The translations under genes and the position numbers were made by a program. Below, one piece after another: positions 50,396 to 62,121 of a stretch of DNA of 64,000 bases (positions are counted from its first letter, which is position 1; each line of letters begins with the position of its first letter). Under the pieces are notes generated by a model. It worked only from the letters and a program-made list of their open reading frames with translations. It ran no database searches and was not told where the DNA came from. The DNA comes from Inia geoffrensis (taxonomy: Eukaryota; Chordata; Mammalia; Artiodactyla; Iniidae): contig CM070904.1 in assembly GCA_036417435.1 (NCBI GenBank), positions 44,957,908 to 45,021,907 on the forward strand. The letters are read 5' to 3'.

Positions 50396-51502
50396 GTATC
50401 TTTTCTGATGCCACTTTTTATTATATAAATTTAGGTGTACAGCTTTATAGTTTAATAGCTGTGTACACTACAGAGTGATCGCATTCACAAGACTAGCAAC
50501 CATCCATCACCACACACTCGACCTCTTTACCTATTTTGCCCACCCCCAATCCTCTTCTCTCGTAATCTATTCTTTTCTCTGTATCTATGAGTTTGTTTTT
50601 GTTTTGTTTGTTCATTGGTTTTATGTGTGTGTGTCTTAGATCCCACATATAAGTTTTGTTGTTTCAAAACAATTGAATTGTTTCTTAATTTCATTTTTAG
50701 AATATTCACTGCCAGTTTATAGAGATACAATTGATTTTTACAAATTGAGCTTGTAAAAACTCACCTGCAGGTTCTAATAGGATTTTTGTGGATTCCTTAT
50801 GGTTTTCTCTATATAAGGTCATGTCATATGCAAGTAGAGATAGTTTTATTTACTTTCCAATATGGACGTCTTTTATTTCTTTTTCTTGTTTAATTGACCT
50901 GGCTAGAACCTCCAGTACAATGTTAAATAGAAGTGCCAAGAACGGACATCCTTCTCTTTTTCCCGATTTTAGGATGAAGTCATTTAGTTAAGTCTCTTCT
51001 TAGCTGTAGGTATTCTAGCTGTCCTTTTATCAAGTTGATAAAGTTTCTTCTACTCAGTTTTATCTACTGTTTTAATCAAGAAACACTGTTGAATTTAGTC
51101 AAATGTGCTTTCTGCATCAATTGAAGTTATCATATTTTTGCCCTGTATTCTATTTATGTTAACATTAGTTGATTTTCAAATATTAAACCAACTTTGTATT
51201 CCTAGGATACACCCGGCTTGGTCATGGCTTATAATCATATTTATATGTTACTAGATATGGTTTGCTAGCATTTTGTTAAGGATTTTCCCATCTATATTCA
51301 TAAGGAATATTGGCCAGTAGCATTCTCTTAATATCTTTATCTGGTTTTGGAAGCATGGTAATACTGGCCTAATAGAATGAATTGAGAGGTGTTCCTGCCT
51401 TTTCTAATTTTTGAAATAGTTTATGAAGAATTAGTATTAAGTCTTCTTTAAATGTTTGGTAGAATTTGCTAGTGAAGCCATTGGCCCTGAGCTTTCCCTT
51501 TT
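50396..51502 (-). mobile_element. Old L1 with internal deletion
   Basis: A reverse L1 3' UTR (about 50396-50670: GCAACCATCCATCACCACAC, TCTGTATCTATGAGTTTGTT) is joined near 50680 to the middle of ORF2 (50690-51500). That stretch includes CATGTCATATGCAAGTAGAG (the complement of the region around the reverse-transcriptase ADD) and TTAAATGTTTGGTAGAATTT. The 3' part of ORF2 is missing. Confidence 0.85.
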
Positions 51503-51951
51503 TTAAAATTTTTTAATTGAGGTATAGTTGATTTACAATGTTATATGAGTTTCTGGTATACAGCATAGTGATTCACAATTTTTAAAAGTAATTCTCCATT
51601 TATAGTTACTATAAAATACTGGCTATATTCCCTGTGCTGTATAATATATCTTTGTAGCTTATTTATTTTATACATAGTAGTTTGTACCGCTTAATCCCCA
51701 CCCCTATTTTTCCTCTCCCCACTGGTAGCCACTAGTTTGTTCTCTATATCTGAGTATGTTCCTTTTTTGTTATATTCATTAGTTTGTTTTATTTTTAAAT
51801 TCCGCATTTAAGTGATATTATACAGCATTTTTCTTTCTCTTTCTGACTTATTTCACTAAGTATAACACCCTCCAACCCCATCCATGTTGTTGCAAATGGC
51901 AAAATTCATTTTTTTTTTTTATGGCTGAATGGTATCCCATTGTGTATATGT

Positions 51952-51953
<2 letters not shown>

Positions 51954-51994
<41 letters not shown>

Positions 51995-52014
51995 CTCTCT
52001 CTCTCTCTCTCACA
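51954..52014 (+). repeat. (AC)n(TC)n compound microsatellite in L1
   Basis: A run of about 18 AC units is followed by about 10 CT units and then CACAC. It sits at the TATATACACA site of the L1 ORF2 end. Confidence 0.96.
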
Positions 52015-53245
52015 CCGTATCTTCTTTATCCAGTCTGTTGATGGACATTTAGGTTGTTTCCATATCTTGGCTATTGTTAATAATGCTCCTATGAACATTG
52101 GAGTGCATGTATCTTTTTGAATTACTGTTTTGTTTTCTTTGGATATATACTCAGGATTGGAATTGATGGATCATATGATAGCTCTAGTTTTAGTTTTTTA
52201 AGGAACCTCCATACTGTTTTCTACAGTGGCTGCACTAATTTATACTCCCACCAATAGTGTACAAGGGTTCCCTTTTCTCCACATCCTCTCCAACATTTGT
52301 TATTTGTGGTCTTTTTGATGACAGCCATTCTGACAGATGTAAGGTGATATCTCATTGTAGTTTTGATTTGCATTTCTTTGATGATTAGCAATGTTGAGCA
52401 TCTTTTAATGTGTCTTTTGGACATCTGTATGTCTTCCTTGGAAAAATGTCTATTCAGGTCTTCTGCCCATTTTTTAACTGGATTGTCTTAATTTTTTTGA
52501 CATTGAGTTGTATGAGCCATTTATATACTTTGGATATTAACCCCTTATTTGTCATATCATTTGCAAATATTTTCTTCCAATCCTGTAGATTGTTTCTTTG
52601 TTTTCTTGATGGTTTCCTTTGCCATGCAAAAGCTTTTAAGTTTAATTAGGTCCCATTTGTTTATTTTTGCTTTTGTTTCCTTTGTCTTAGGAGATAGATC
52701 CAAAAATTATTGCTATGATTTATGGGAAAGAGTGGTCTGCCTATGTTTTCTTCTAGCAGTTTTGTGGTTTCTGGTCATACATTTAGGTCTTTAATCCATT
52801 TTGAGTTTATTTTTGTATATGGTGTAAGAAAATGTTCTACTTTCATTCTTTTACATGTAGCTGTCCAGTTTTCCCAGCACCACTTATTGAAGAGTCTGTC
52901 TTTTCTCCATTGTATATTTTTGCCTCCTTTGTCATACACTAATTGATCGTAAGTGTGTAGGTTTGCTTCTGGGCTCTCTATTCTATTCCATTGATCTTTG
53001 TGTCTGTTTTTGTGCCAGTACAATGCTGTTTTGATTACTCTAGCTTTTAAGTATAGTCTGAAGTCAGGGTGCATAATACCTCCAGCTCTGTTCTTCTTTC
53101 TCAAGATTGTTTTGGCTTTTTGGGTTCTTTTATGTTTCCATACAAATTTTAGAAGTATTTGTACTAGTTCTGTGAAAAACACAATTGGTTTTCTGGTAGG
53201 GATTACACTGACTCTGTAGATTGCCTTGGACAGTATGGTCATTTT

Positions 53246-53448
53246 TTTTTTTTTTCCAGTATGCGGGCCTCTCACTGCTGTGGCCTCTCCCCTTGCGCAG
53301 CACAGGCTCCGGACGTGCAGGCTCAGCGGCCATGGCTCACAGGCTCAGTCGCTCCGTGGCCTGAGGGATACTCCCGGACCGGGGCACGAACCTGTGTCCC
53401 TGGCATCGGCAGGCGGACTCCCAACCACTGCACCACCAGGGAAGCCCC
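53246..53448 (-). mobile_element. CHR-type SINE nested in L1
   Basis: This reverse CHR SINE has more substitutions than the other copies (for example in the centre, GGCCTGAGGGATACTCCC). The 15-bp duplication CAGTATGGTCATTTT lies at 53231-53245 and 53449-53463. The host L1 resumes directly after it. Confidence 0.96.
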
Positions 53449-53690
53449 CAGTATGGTCATTTTAACAATATTAATTATTCCAGTGCATGTACATGTATAT
53501 CTTTCCATCCCTTTGTGCTGTTTTCAATTTCTTTCATCAGTGTCTTACACTTTTCTGAATACAAGTCGTTTACCTCCTTAGGTATGTTTATTCCTAGGCA
53601 TTTTCTTTTCTTTTTGGTGTGATTGTAAATGTGATTGTTTCCTTAATTTCCCTTTCTGATAGTTCGTTGTCAGTGTATAGAAATGCAACA

Positions 53691-56600
53691 GAATTGCCTT
53701 TAGGACAATTTACAGAAACTTTTTATGACTGAATTTTTAAAACATAATTTTCTCAGTTACATTGCTCTTCTCCTGGGGAGAAGGTCTGCCAACTTCCTTC
53801 CAGAAGTCCTTCCTTTCCTAGGTATATATATTTTTTAATCCACTGCACTTTTATGATTTTATTTGATTTCTGACCCTATCTTCAAAATTAGTAGTAGATA
53901 TATTTACTGTATAGAAAAATTTTCGAATTAGATTCTTGTAAATACTTTTTTTTTTTACTTTTTTAAGGAACAGTTCACGCTTATAAATAGAAAAAAAAAG
54001 TAAACCATTTCTACTGGTATTATTTTGTATTGAATAATTTACATTAGTAACTAAAGCTACACACATATTTCTTATCAGAACATGGCATCTGTCTCTTCAG
54101 ACAATGAATAGCACCTTTTGGATGAGGATAATATACTGTGCTGCATCACTGGGTTTCTCATCTTGGCACTTCTATAAATCTAATTATAGATATATGCAGC
54201 AGTTGCTAACTCCCATTAATGGAAATGGATGCATCAATGACCCCTATTTTACTGGGTCTAAATAAACTAATACTCTATCTCTAAAGCACATGCAGGCTAT
54301 TTAAACCTTTCTCCTCTTGCTAAGCATAAGAACAGTAAGTTATCATAAATCAAAGCTCATTGATGTATATATGACAATAGAAGCAAATTATTAATGTATG
54401 AATATTCCTATTGTTCCCCCTCCCTCCCCACCACACACACTCACACGCCTCTTTCTGCTAAGAAAGTCTTATATAAGGATTTCTCTCAGAGGGTTTGTAT
54501 TTCAGAATCAGGAGGAATTGCTGAACTGGTTGAAAAGGACCCTTAACTAAGGAAGGGGAAGGAGTTTTGAAAGGAATTTTAAAGATATTAGTGAGGTACT
54601 AACTGCTCGGATGGGAGAAAGGGAATGAAGAGAAAAAAGAGAAGTTGAAGGTGTTTCTATGGCCTAAAAATTTCCCTCATGGTATATAAGAACCACACAT
54701 AAAGACCCTGAATTATTTAGAAATTGCTCCTTAGCTACCAGAGTGTATTTACTTGACCATAATTATATTCTTATTCTGAGTCACTTTAGTCATTGCTTTC
54801 AATAGATTTCTAAATATAAAGATTTAATTTAAATTGTTACCAATAACATGAGCTTAATTTTTTTAAAATTTTATTCTAGGGAAACACCTTAGGGCTACAG
54901 TATTTTTCAAACTATACTGGTGTTGAGAACTGTCACGAGAAACAAAATTAGCAATGTCTTCTCAGCGTCTTAATTCAAACTATGCTACAGTTATAGTCAC
55001 AGAACATTCAAGAAGAAGGGGGAAGGAAAATATGCCCCATGCCAAGAACATTCAAAACCCTGAAAAATTCCATTATAAATTTTTATATGCAAACTACTGG
55101 AGCTAAGATCTGGATACTTGATTATTCAGACTTTAAGTGTACGTAATGAGTTTGCATTTAAAATGCAAGTAATTATTTGCATATTATAGAGTATTCTCCA
55201 ATTTTTATACATCATGCATAAAATTCTTCTCACCATGGGGATCCTGGGTGGCACCGATGCATTGATTGTACAGCATTCAGAAGTGAAGCATCTAAATTAA
55301 ACTATTTCCCACAGCATGTAGATATCTCTAAAGTAACATTTAAATGTAGATTTTTAATCTTGATCTAGGCAACTCTTTCTCTGTATATGATAAGCACTAT
55401 GGAGGGTTTAATTAGATCAGGGTAGCTGATGCTTTAGGTCAACCCTGGAGTCTCTTTCTCCTACGTTTCCATAGTATCTTCTGTATATCTGTTTTACTGC
55501 AGCGTATTTGGGGTGTGTGTGTCAGTGCATGCCTGTGCGTATCTATGTTGTGTGCACCTGTGTTTGGAAGAACACAGTAACCCCCCCAGTATGTGTTAAG
55601 TGAATAAATGAATGAATGAATGAATATCTGAATAATTCTAACTACTGACCTCCAGACTCAGAATTAGTACATACACATTTATTAATTTCTAATCACACAG
55701 ATGTCTGCCACTTGTTAGAACAACCTCCATGTCTTCTCTTTCCTTTAGCCTTTCTGGGAGAGTGTTCCTAGGGGGCAGCTATAAGTTATGGAAGATCAGC
55801 GAAAAGGAGAACTGGTGACGTGACTTATGTAGGAGACAGGTTCAACAGAGTACAGAATAAGAATTCAAGATTCAACCAAGAACATAAAAATCTCAGAGAC
55901 AAGGGACAAGATCTATTCTGGGCTGAGAACCAGAAGCAGCAGATCAGTGTGAGAAGTCAGGATTGCACATAAATGAAAGCCAAGGCTTTAAACTGAGCTG
56001 AGAAAAAGAAGAGGCAATAAGAGAAACAGGAACTAGATTTGGTCTTGGGGAGCAATTAAGATAGGGAGCTAAGTTTTTAGCTGCACAGACAAGCAAAGGA
56101 CCTAGTCAAGAACGTTTGGATATGTATTTCATATTTTAGAGAGACCACATTTTAGGAAGAAGGACAAGATTTAACAAGGCCTTCCTGAATTTTTGCTAAT
56201 AACATTTCAATCTTTTACACTGAGTAGTATGAACAGTTTTTTTTTTAAGAATACTTAGAACATGGAATGTAGAATTTCAACCATTTAGTATAATTTTTAT
56301 AAAATTCTACAAACTGAAAAATCCAGCACAAACAGCAAAATAATCTAATTTTTTAAATGTCATGATGTCTAATTATTTTGCATTATTAATTCTTACATCA
56401 GCTTCTTACACCAGCTTCCCTATTTTGGGCTATGAAATAATTTATGAAGTACTACATACAGACATATTAAATTTCAAAAAATACATGTGCTTTAGTACTT
56501 CAATTATCTTGCAGTGTTTATCAAAGGTAACAAGAAGAAAGTTTTAAACCCACTTGTTTCTGAAGTAATATAAATTTTTCTCTTGAAACTCTGGCAGATG

Positions 56601-56699
56601 TCCTTTAGGATTCCACTTTAGAACTAGACGCAACAACTGTAATATAATCAAAGCAAATTAATAACTTTAAAAAAATAACCATTTTACAATGTAAAACTA
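53691..56699. other. Unique DNA
   Basis: No gene is seen. A short (GAAT)n run lies at 55601-55627, with GT-rich sequence just before it (55505-55565). The rest is AT-rich without a nameable repeat. Confidence 0.45.
55601..55627 (+). repeat. (GAAT)n microsatellite
   Basis: About six GAAT-type units. Confidence 0.9.
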
Positions 56700-56859
56700 A
56701 ATGTAAAATGGAGTCAGGAAGCCCTGAAGCAAGAGCTCTAGGGTACATACCACTCGCTGTAGCCTGAATAACCAGTAAGAAGGAAGATAATTATTTTAAC
56801 AAGGTCTGTTTATATAGAATTCTTTCTATAAAATTCTCTTGGTCTCAACTTTGTTTCCA

Positions 56860-57210
56860 TGTTGATAAGAATGTTAATTTTCTTCTTGCACAAGGGAGGA
56901 CATTTTTCACATGGGAATTTCATTTCCTGATTTTAAGAAAAGGAGGATCCTCCCTGCCTCAGTAATAATGCACTAACCACTGCTTGCAGCCAGTAAGAAA
57001 CTGCTGCAACCCCAAGCTCTTGCTATTCCCCAGTGAACTTTCATTTGAAACAACCCTCCCTGATTTCCTCCTAAAGCCTAATAAAAACTGCCCCTCCCTT
57101 TGAATCTTAGGAATTGCCTACGATTCACCATTGCCTGCCTGTCCCAAATTGCAATTCTCTGCTATTCCAGAATACACCCATTTGCTGGTAAAATAACTGG
57201 TTAGTTTTGA
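56860..57210 (+). mobile_element. Possible old retroviral LTR
   Basis: A polyadenylation-signal-like AATAAAAACTGCCCCTCCCT (57080-57099), a C-rich stretch and GAATACACCCATTTGCTGGT near the right end recall the R-U5 part of a mammalian ERV LTR. No boundaries, duplication or internal gene could be defined. Confidence 0.3.
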
Positions 57211-58220
57211 GGTAGACAAGAATAATTTTAAACTAAAATTAAGTTTAATGGCACATAAACCACAACTATTGTCTACATCCGTCTATTTTTTCTCTAATTA
57301 TGCACCTAACTACATGGCTTAGTCTTAAATCAATGCCAGTGTGTAACAGGTCAACAGAAATGTGTACAATTTGTTGCTCAAACTCAGATCCCAAAGTAGG
57401 TAGAGTTAATCAGCGTAAGGAGTTACAGGTTAATTAAGTTCTTTTTCTGTGTTCAGTCTTCTGTAAAAAATCAAGGAATGTATGATTAAAAGAAGAAGAA
57501 ACCAACCAACAAACAAAACTTTGATGTGTAGGACTGAATACCAAAACATATTCGCATAGTAAAGAAAGACTTAAAGGAATCTGAGTAAAAAAGGAGCTTA
57601 ATAACAAACCTTACTCTCTTGTTTCAGTTAAAAATGTGTCCAGAGAAGACGTTTAAAAATCATTTTGTGTAAATTTTTGTTTTTATTAAACAAATGAATT
57701 AACTAAGACTACAGTTTTATGACAACCAAAAAGAAACTCTATGGGAGAAACTTTAAACCCTATTTCCTCTATGGGAGGAAAACCATCAGGATATGACCTT
57801 ATATTACTGATTAATCAGCTTCTTTGACCTTTAAACTGCCCAGTGATTTAGTCTGAACTTCTATATCCCCTTATTCAAATTCTAGAGCTAATGTCTGTAA
57901 TAACTTTCAACCTAATTCATGATAAGGCCAACTTTTCCATGCCTCAGTTTCCCTACATCAAAGGCCTGGATCATATTTCTTGTTGTGTGACAGGAATAAA
58001 AGGAAGGTTAATAGGAAATATTTACAGTCGTCCAGGATGGGGTTTCAGACACTCAGCCTCGGCACCTTGGAGGACAGTCCCAGAAAACCAAAGGGACTAA
58101 AGCTTCGATCTGGACTTCCCCACACTCAACTCATGCTAGTCACACACTTTTCTGGTCCACAACACGTAACAGTCACAAGAAATATTTCAATAACCCCTCG
58201 TTTGTTTGCAGAGCACGTTA
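57211..58220. other. Unique DNA
   Basis: Nothing firmly recognised. Composition shifts toward G+C after about 57950. Confidence 0.4.
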
Positions 58221-58235
58221 AAAATTACAGATCCC

Positions 58236-58444
58236 CGGCTTCCCTGGTGGCGCAGTGGTTGAGAGTCCGCCTGCCGATGCAGGGGACACGGGCTCGTGCC
58301 CCGGTCCGGGAAGATCCCACATGCCGTGGAGCACTGGACCCGTGAGCCATGGCCGCTGAGCCTGCGCGTCGGGAGCCTGTGCTCTGCAACGGGAGTGGCC
58401 ACAACAGTGAGAGGCCCGCGGACCATAAAAAAAAAAAAAAAAAA
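58236..58444 (+). mobile_element. CHR-type SINE, full length
   Basis: A sense CHR SINE with a long A tail. The perfect 15-bp duplication AAAATTACAGATCCC lies at 58221-58235 and 58445-58459. It keeps several CpG sites, which fits a young insertion. Confidence 0.96.
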
Positions 58445-58459
58445 AAAATTACAGATCCC

Positions 58460-58900
58460 ATCACATATTGTTATTTGTCCCCAAAAGCCCTCCCTGTGGC
58501 ACCGTCATCTCTGGTATGTTTTAAGATGGGGCAGAGGTGGGTCAGCGGCTTGAGCACCATCACAGTGGGGGAAAGGCAGGATCTGCACCTAGCCGGCCCT
58601 TCCACTCCCAGGGCTTTAAAGAAATCATTCCTTCTTACTGAGAGAATCGGCATTACAAGACCATCATCCTGCAGTGCCTCATGTCTCCTCGCCCGTAACC
58701 AGCCAGCGCTCAAGTGGGCTGCCTCCCTATGGGACTCCAAGTTGGAAAACGGTCTCGCCCCTGCCCCATCCTACAGCCACTTCAGGTGAGGCACCGTCAG
58801 CCTGCACAGTCAACCCGGCTGAGGGCCAGCAACCCTGATATCCTGTGCAATAGCTTTCTCTGCCTGCATTCTGATCTGTCCCACTTATACACCTTATATA
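58460..58900. other. G+C-rich unique block with a donor-like site
   Basis: This is the most G+C-rich non-repeat sequence in the window. A plus-strand frame stays open from within the SINE to 58789. A consensus splice donor, CAG followed by GTGAGG, lies at 58784-58792. I find no domain, no clear acceptor and no recognisable protein on either strand. A non-coding exon, an old LTR or plain unique DNA all fit. Confidence 0.3.
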
Positions 58901-59060
58901 CCTGACCTAAATCTCCATCTGAATTAACTAGATCATTGTATTTTCCCATTTTTTTCAACACAAAACTGGAATAAATAGGAGAGAGACATTAAAAGAATGT
59001 ACTATGTCCATACATCTCTTGATGTTGTGAAAATGTAGGTTTAATTTTAACAGGTTACAG

Positions 59061-59248
59061 CAGGGGTTTTCAGAGGGGACACTACGTCAGAAGGCATTTT
59101 TGGTTGTCAAGACTGAGGAAAGTGAGGTCCTACAGGGATACTTTTAAACACTGCATTATGCATTGCATAATGTTTAACAGCATTATGTTTAACACAACAA
59201 AAATCTATCTGGCCAAAAATGTTAATCATGCAGGGCTGAGAAGCTCTG
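59061..59248 (+). mobile_element. MER5A-like hAT MITE
   Basis: CAGGGGTTTTCAG at the left, GGCATTTTTGGTTGTCAAGA, and ATCTATCTGGCCAAAAATGT with GAGAAGCTCTG at the right follow MER5A. The 8-bp duplication (GGTTACAG at 59053-59060, GGTTATAG at 59249-59256) has one mismatch, as expected of an old hAT insertion. Confidence 0.85.
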
Positions 59249-59401
59249 GGTTATAGAAACACCTGTTTGCCATTACTGGCTTTCCATCTGATCCCTAGAG
59301 TCTCAGGTAACTTAGAAGCACATTCAAACCGCAAACATCAGGAGACCAAATCATCAGAGTCCAAACATATTAAAAATATTTCTCTGCTTTATACTTTAGA
59401 A

Positions 59402-59632
59402 CAGCGGTCCCCAACCTTTTTGGCACCAGGGACCGGTTTTGTGGAAGACAATTTTCCCACGAAGTGGGGTCGGGGGATGGTTCAGGTGGTAATGGGAGTA
59501 ATGGGGAGCGACTGGGAGCGGCGGATGAAGCTTGCTTGCTTGCCCTCCACCACTCACCTCCTGCTGTGTGGCCTGCTTACTAACAGGCATCGAACCATTA
59601 CCTGTCTGTGGCCTGGGGGTTGGGGATCCCTG
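59402..59632 (+). mobile_element. hAT-type DNA transposon MITE
   Basis: The terminal inverted repeats CAGCGGTCCCCAACC and GGTTGGGGATCCCTG pair with one mismatch. The 8-bp duplication is CTTTAGAA (59394-59401) and CTTTAAAA (59633-59640). There is no transposase. The open frame through it is spurious. Confidence 0.92.
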
Positions 59633-59703
59633 CTTTAAAAAAGCAAGACAAATGAGTATAAAAAAAGCTCACTTCAGTAATTTTGTTTTAAAAAGTAGTC
59701 CAT

Positions 59704-60055
59704 GGCTGCCCTGGTGGAGCAGTGGCTAGGAATCCGCCTGCCAACGCAGGGGCCATGGGTTCAAGCCCTGGTCCAGGAAGATCCCACATGCCGTGGAGCA
59801 ACTAAGCCCGTGTGCCACAACAACTGAGCCTGCGCTCTAGAGAGCCCGCAAAGCACATCGACTGAGTCTGCGCACCACAATTACTGAAGCCCTCATGCCT
59901 AGAGCCCGTGCTCCTCAACAAGAGAAGCCACCACAATGAGAAGGCTGTGCATTGCAATGAAGAGTAGCCCCCACTCGCCGTAACTAGAGAAAAGCCTGTG
60001 TGCAGCAACAAAGACCCAATGCAGCCAAAATAAATAAATTTCTTAAAAAAAAAAA
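59704..60055 (+). mobile_element. Long CHR-related SINE
   Basis: The head matches CHR (CTGCCCTGGTGGAGCAGTGG), but the body is extended by repeated GCCACAACAACTGAGCC-type units and a second 3' module (ATGCAGCCAAAATAAATAAA). AAAAGTAGTCCAT and AAAAGTAGCCCAT flank it (59691-59703, about 60056-60067). It is more diverged than the 210-bp copies, so it is probably older. Confidence 0.92.
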
Positions 60056-60793
60056 AAAAGTAGCCCATTGCCTTATCATTCCCAGCCTTTACACATTATA
60101 CATCTGCAATATTCTATAACGGGAACTGATATATAGAATAATTACCCTGGGACACTTCAAGACAATCAGTCAACATGGAGAGAGTCGCTTTTAGCTGTGT
60201 AGTCTAATTATGAAAAGAGGGAAACTGAACATTACAGTCTAGAAATATTTTCAACAATTCAACTTGAAACAAAAGAGACATTTTAGGTAACAGTGTGTTA
60301 ACCAGAGAAATCAATTTGTCAGAGCATCCAACTCTGGTTAATCAAGGTTTTCAATTAGTTTCTATGACGTTTAATCCACAAATTTTATCTTAGCATAACT
60401 GAAAATGATAGTGTCAAAAGAGCTATTAAAACATCAACCAGGAGCAGTTATCCTACCTTTGCAAGTACATGGGAAGCTACCCAAATTTTGAAAATCATTG
60501 GAGAAAGACACTGTAAAATCTTCTATTACTGTTATTGATTCTAATAATAACTTTCATTAAAAGACTGGAAATGCTTTCTTTCCTATTTACGAATTGTAGA
60601 GTTTACAAAAATAAGAATGAAAAGCTGATTGTGCAATGCTCTATAATATGATGCTTTAAATAAAAGTATATGCAGAAAAGTCCATACTTCATAAATATGC
60701 CAAATGGCTTATGAGAAAATAAAATTAAGGTTTTTCATACCTTACTTTTTCCATAAGATGTAGCTTTATAGCACAATAGATAGAATAAATCAT
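60056..60793. other. Unique AT-rich DNA
   Basis: Nothing recognised. Confidence 0.4.
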
Positions 60794-60809
60794 AAAAATT
60801 CATGTGAAG

Positions 60810-61110
60810 GGGCTTCCCTGGTGACGCAGTCGTTGAGAGTCTGCCTGCCAATGCAGGGGACAAGGGTTCGAGCCCTGGTCTGGGAAGATCTCACATGCCG
60901 CGGAGCAACAAAGCCCGTGAGCCACAACTACTGAGCCTGCGCGTCTGGAGCCTGTGCTCCGCAACAAGAGAGGCCGCAACAGTGAGAGGCCCACGCACTG
61001 CGATGAAGAGTGGCCCCTGCTCACCGCAACTAGAGAAAGCCCGCGCACAGAAACGAAGACCCAAAACAGCCAAAATTAAATAAAAAAAAGAATCAGATTT
61101 ATATTAAAAA
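60810..61110 (+). mobile_element. Long CHR-related SINE
   Basis: The 5' two-thirds follow the 210-bp CHR form. The 3' part adds TGAAGAGTGGCCCCTGCTCA and a GAAGACCCAAAACAGCCAAA end with an AAATAAA-type tail. The perfect 16-bp duplication AAAAATTCATGTGAAG lies at 60794-60809 and 61111-61126. Confidence 0.95.
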
Positions 61111-61126
61111 AAAAATTCATGTGAAG

Positions 61127-62113
61127 AACAATAGAAAATACACTACTAGTTTCTGAAAGTTCTGTATGTTTAAGTTTCATACATTTTTAAAATATTTTAA
61201 TCTTCATATTTTCATAAAAGCTTTTAGGCTTTCAAAGGTGCTCTGCATTTTGAAAGCTATCCATTTACCAAATGAGGTTGCTAAACTTTGGAGCAATATG
61301 CTTACTGCAGAACCTTTGTTAATGAAGATTTGTGGCTTTAAATGACATAGGACAGGTAACATTTATGTGGTAATTAACAAAACTATGAAACTGCCTTTCC
61401 TTAATTTTAACAGCCACTAATTTTTTTTTGTTTTTTTTTTTTTTTAAATCAAGTAATCTACTACCTGGAAAGATGTTCCTTTTTTGTTTTTCAGATTAGA
61501 AAACAAAATAGAAATGTGTTAAACTGAGTCTACTCGATAGTCTGCATTTTTGCTTGATTATCATATGAATCCCACCACTGCACAGCACACTTAAGACCTT
61601 TTCCAGCATATAATTTCCATTACAATGTTATGATTATTGACATTGGCATTTGGAAAGCCGCATGCAAATGTGAATAATCTCTGGAGTATATAAATTTATT
61701 TAAATATTTTACTGTAAGAGAAACATTTCTTTGGAATCAGTGTTTGATAAACTCCAAGGGGCTTCCTCAAGTGTTATGTCTTTCTGATTCCGTTGGAATT
61801 TGGTTCTCCAATCTTTCCCTAACTCTACTTTGCCCTCCCCTATATTTTTTTTCCCAGTTTACTGGCTAAAGGGGGCAGGAAGAGCAGTGATCATTTTGAC
61901 TAAGGTATACAAAGAACAGACAATTTTAACAGGGGAAATCATTTAACTTAACAGACCTACATTGATTCTGAAATAGCACACATATAAAATTATTTTGGTT
62001 GAAACCATGTATTTTCTTTCAAGTTAAACAGAATAATAATAGTTGCTGTGAAGACATGGACAGATATACACTCTTTTTCCGAAGATGATATGACACTTAT
62101 GATACTTTTCTGA
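61127..62113. other. Unique AT-rich DNA, repeat-free
   Basis: No gene or repeat is seen apart from a T run at about 61423-61445. An octamer ATGCAAAT lies in GCCGCATGCAAATGTGAATA at 61658-61677. The lack of repeats over nearly 1 kb is the only hint of constraint. Confidence 0.4.
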
Positions 62114-62121
62114 GTTTAAAC

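Larger units (their letters stand above)
51503..53690 (-). mobile_element. 5'-truncated L1 carrying a CHR SINE
   Basis: The reverse L1 begins AATTGAGGTATAGTTGATTT and carries the 3' UTR and about 1.5 kb of ORF2. On the minus strand, 52778-53240 is open for about 150 codons and reads as the ORF2 C-terminal region ([40 protein letters not shown]). It is better preserved than the other L1s here. Reverse-transcriptase and endonuclease domains are absent, so it cannot move by itself. A CHR SINE splits it at 53246-53448. Confidence 0.93.

Noticed and set aside
52775..53275. 166-codon frame as a functional gene
   Set aside because: It is the C-terminal part of L1 ORF2, lacks endonuclease and reverse transcriptase, and starts inside a SINE.
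58349..58789. 146-codon open frame on the plus strand
   Set aside because: Its first quarter is CHR SINE and A tail (a lysine run). The remainder has no domain or clear splice acceptor.
59267..59638. 123-codon frame
   Set aside because: It is mostly the hAT MITE bounded by inverted repeats and an 8-bp duplication.
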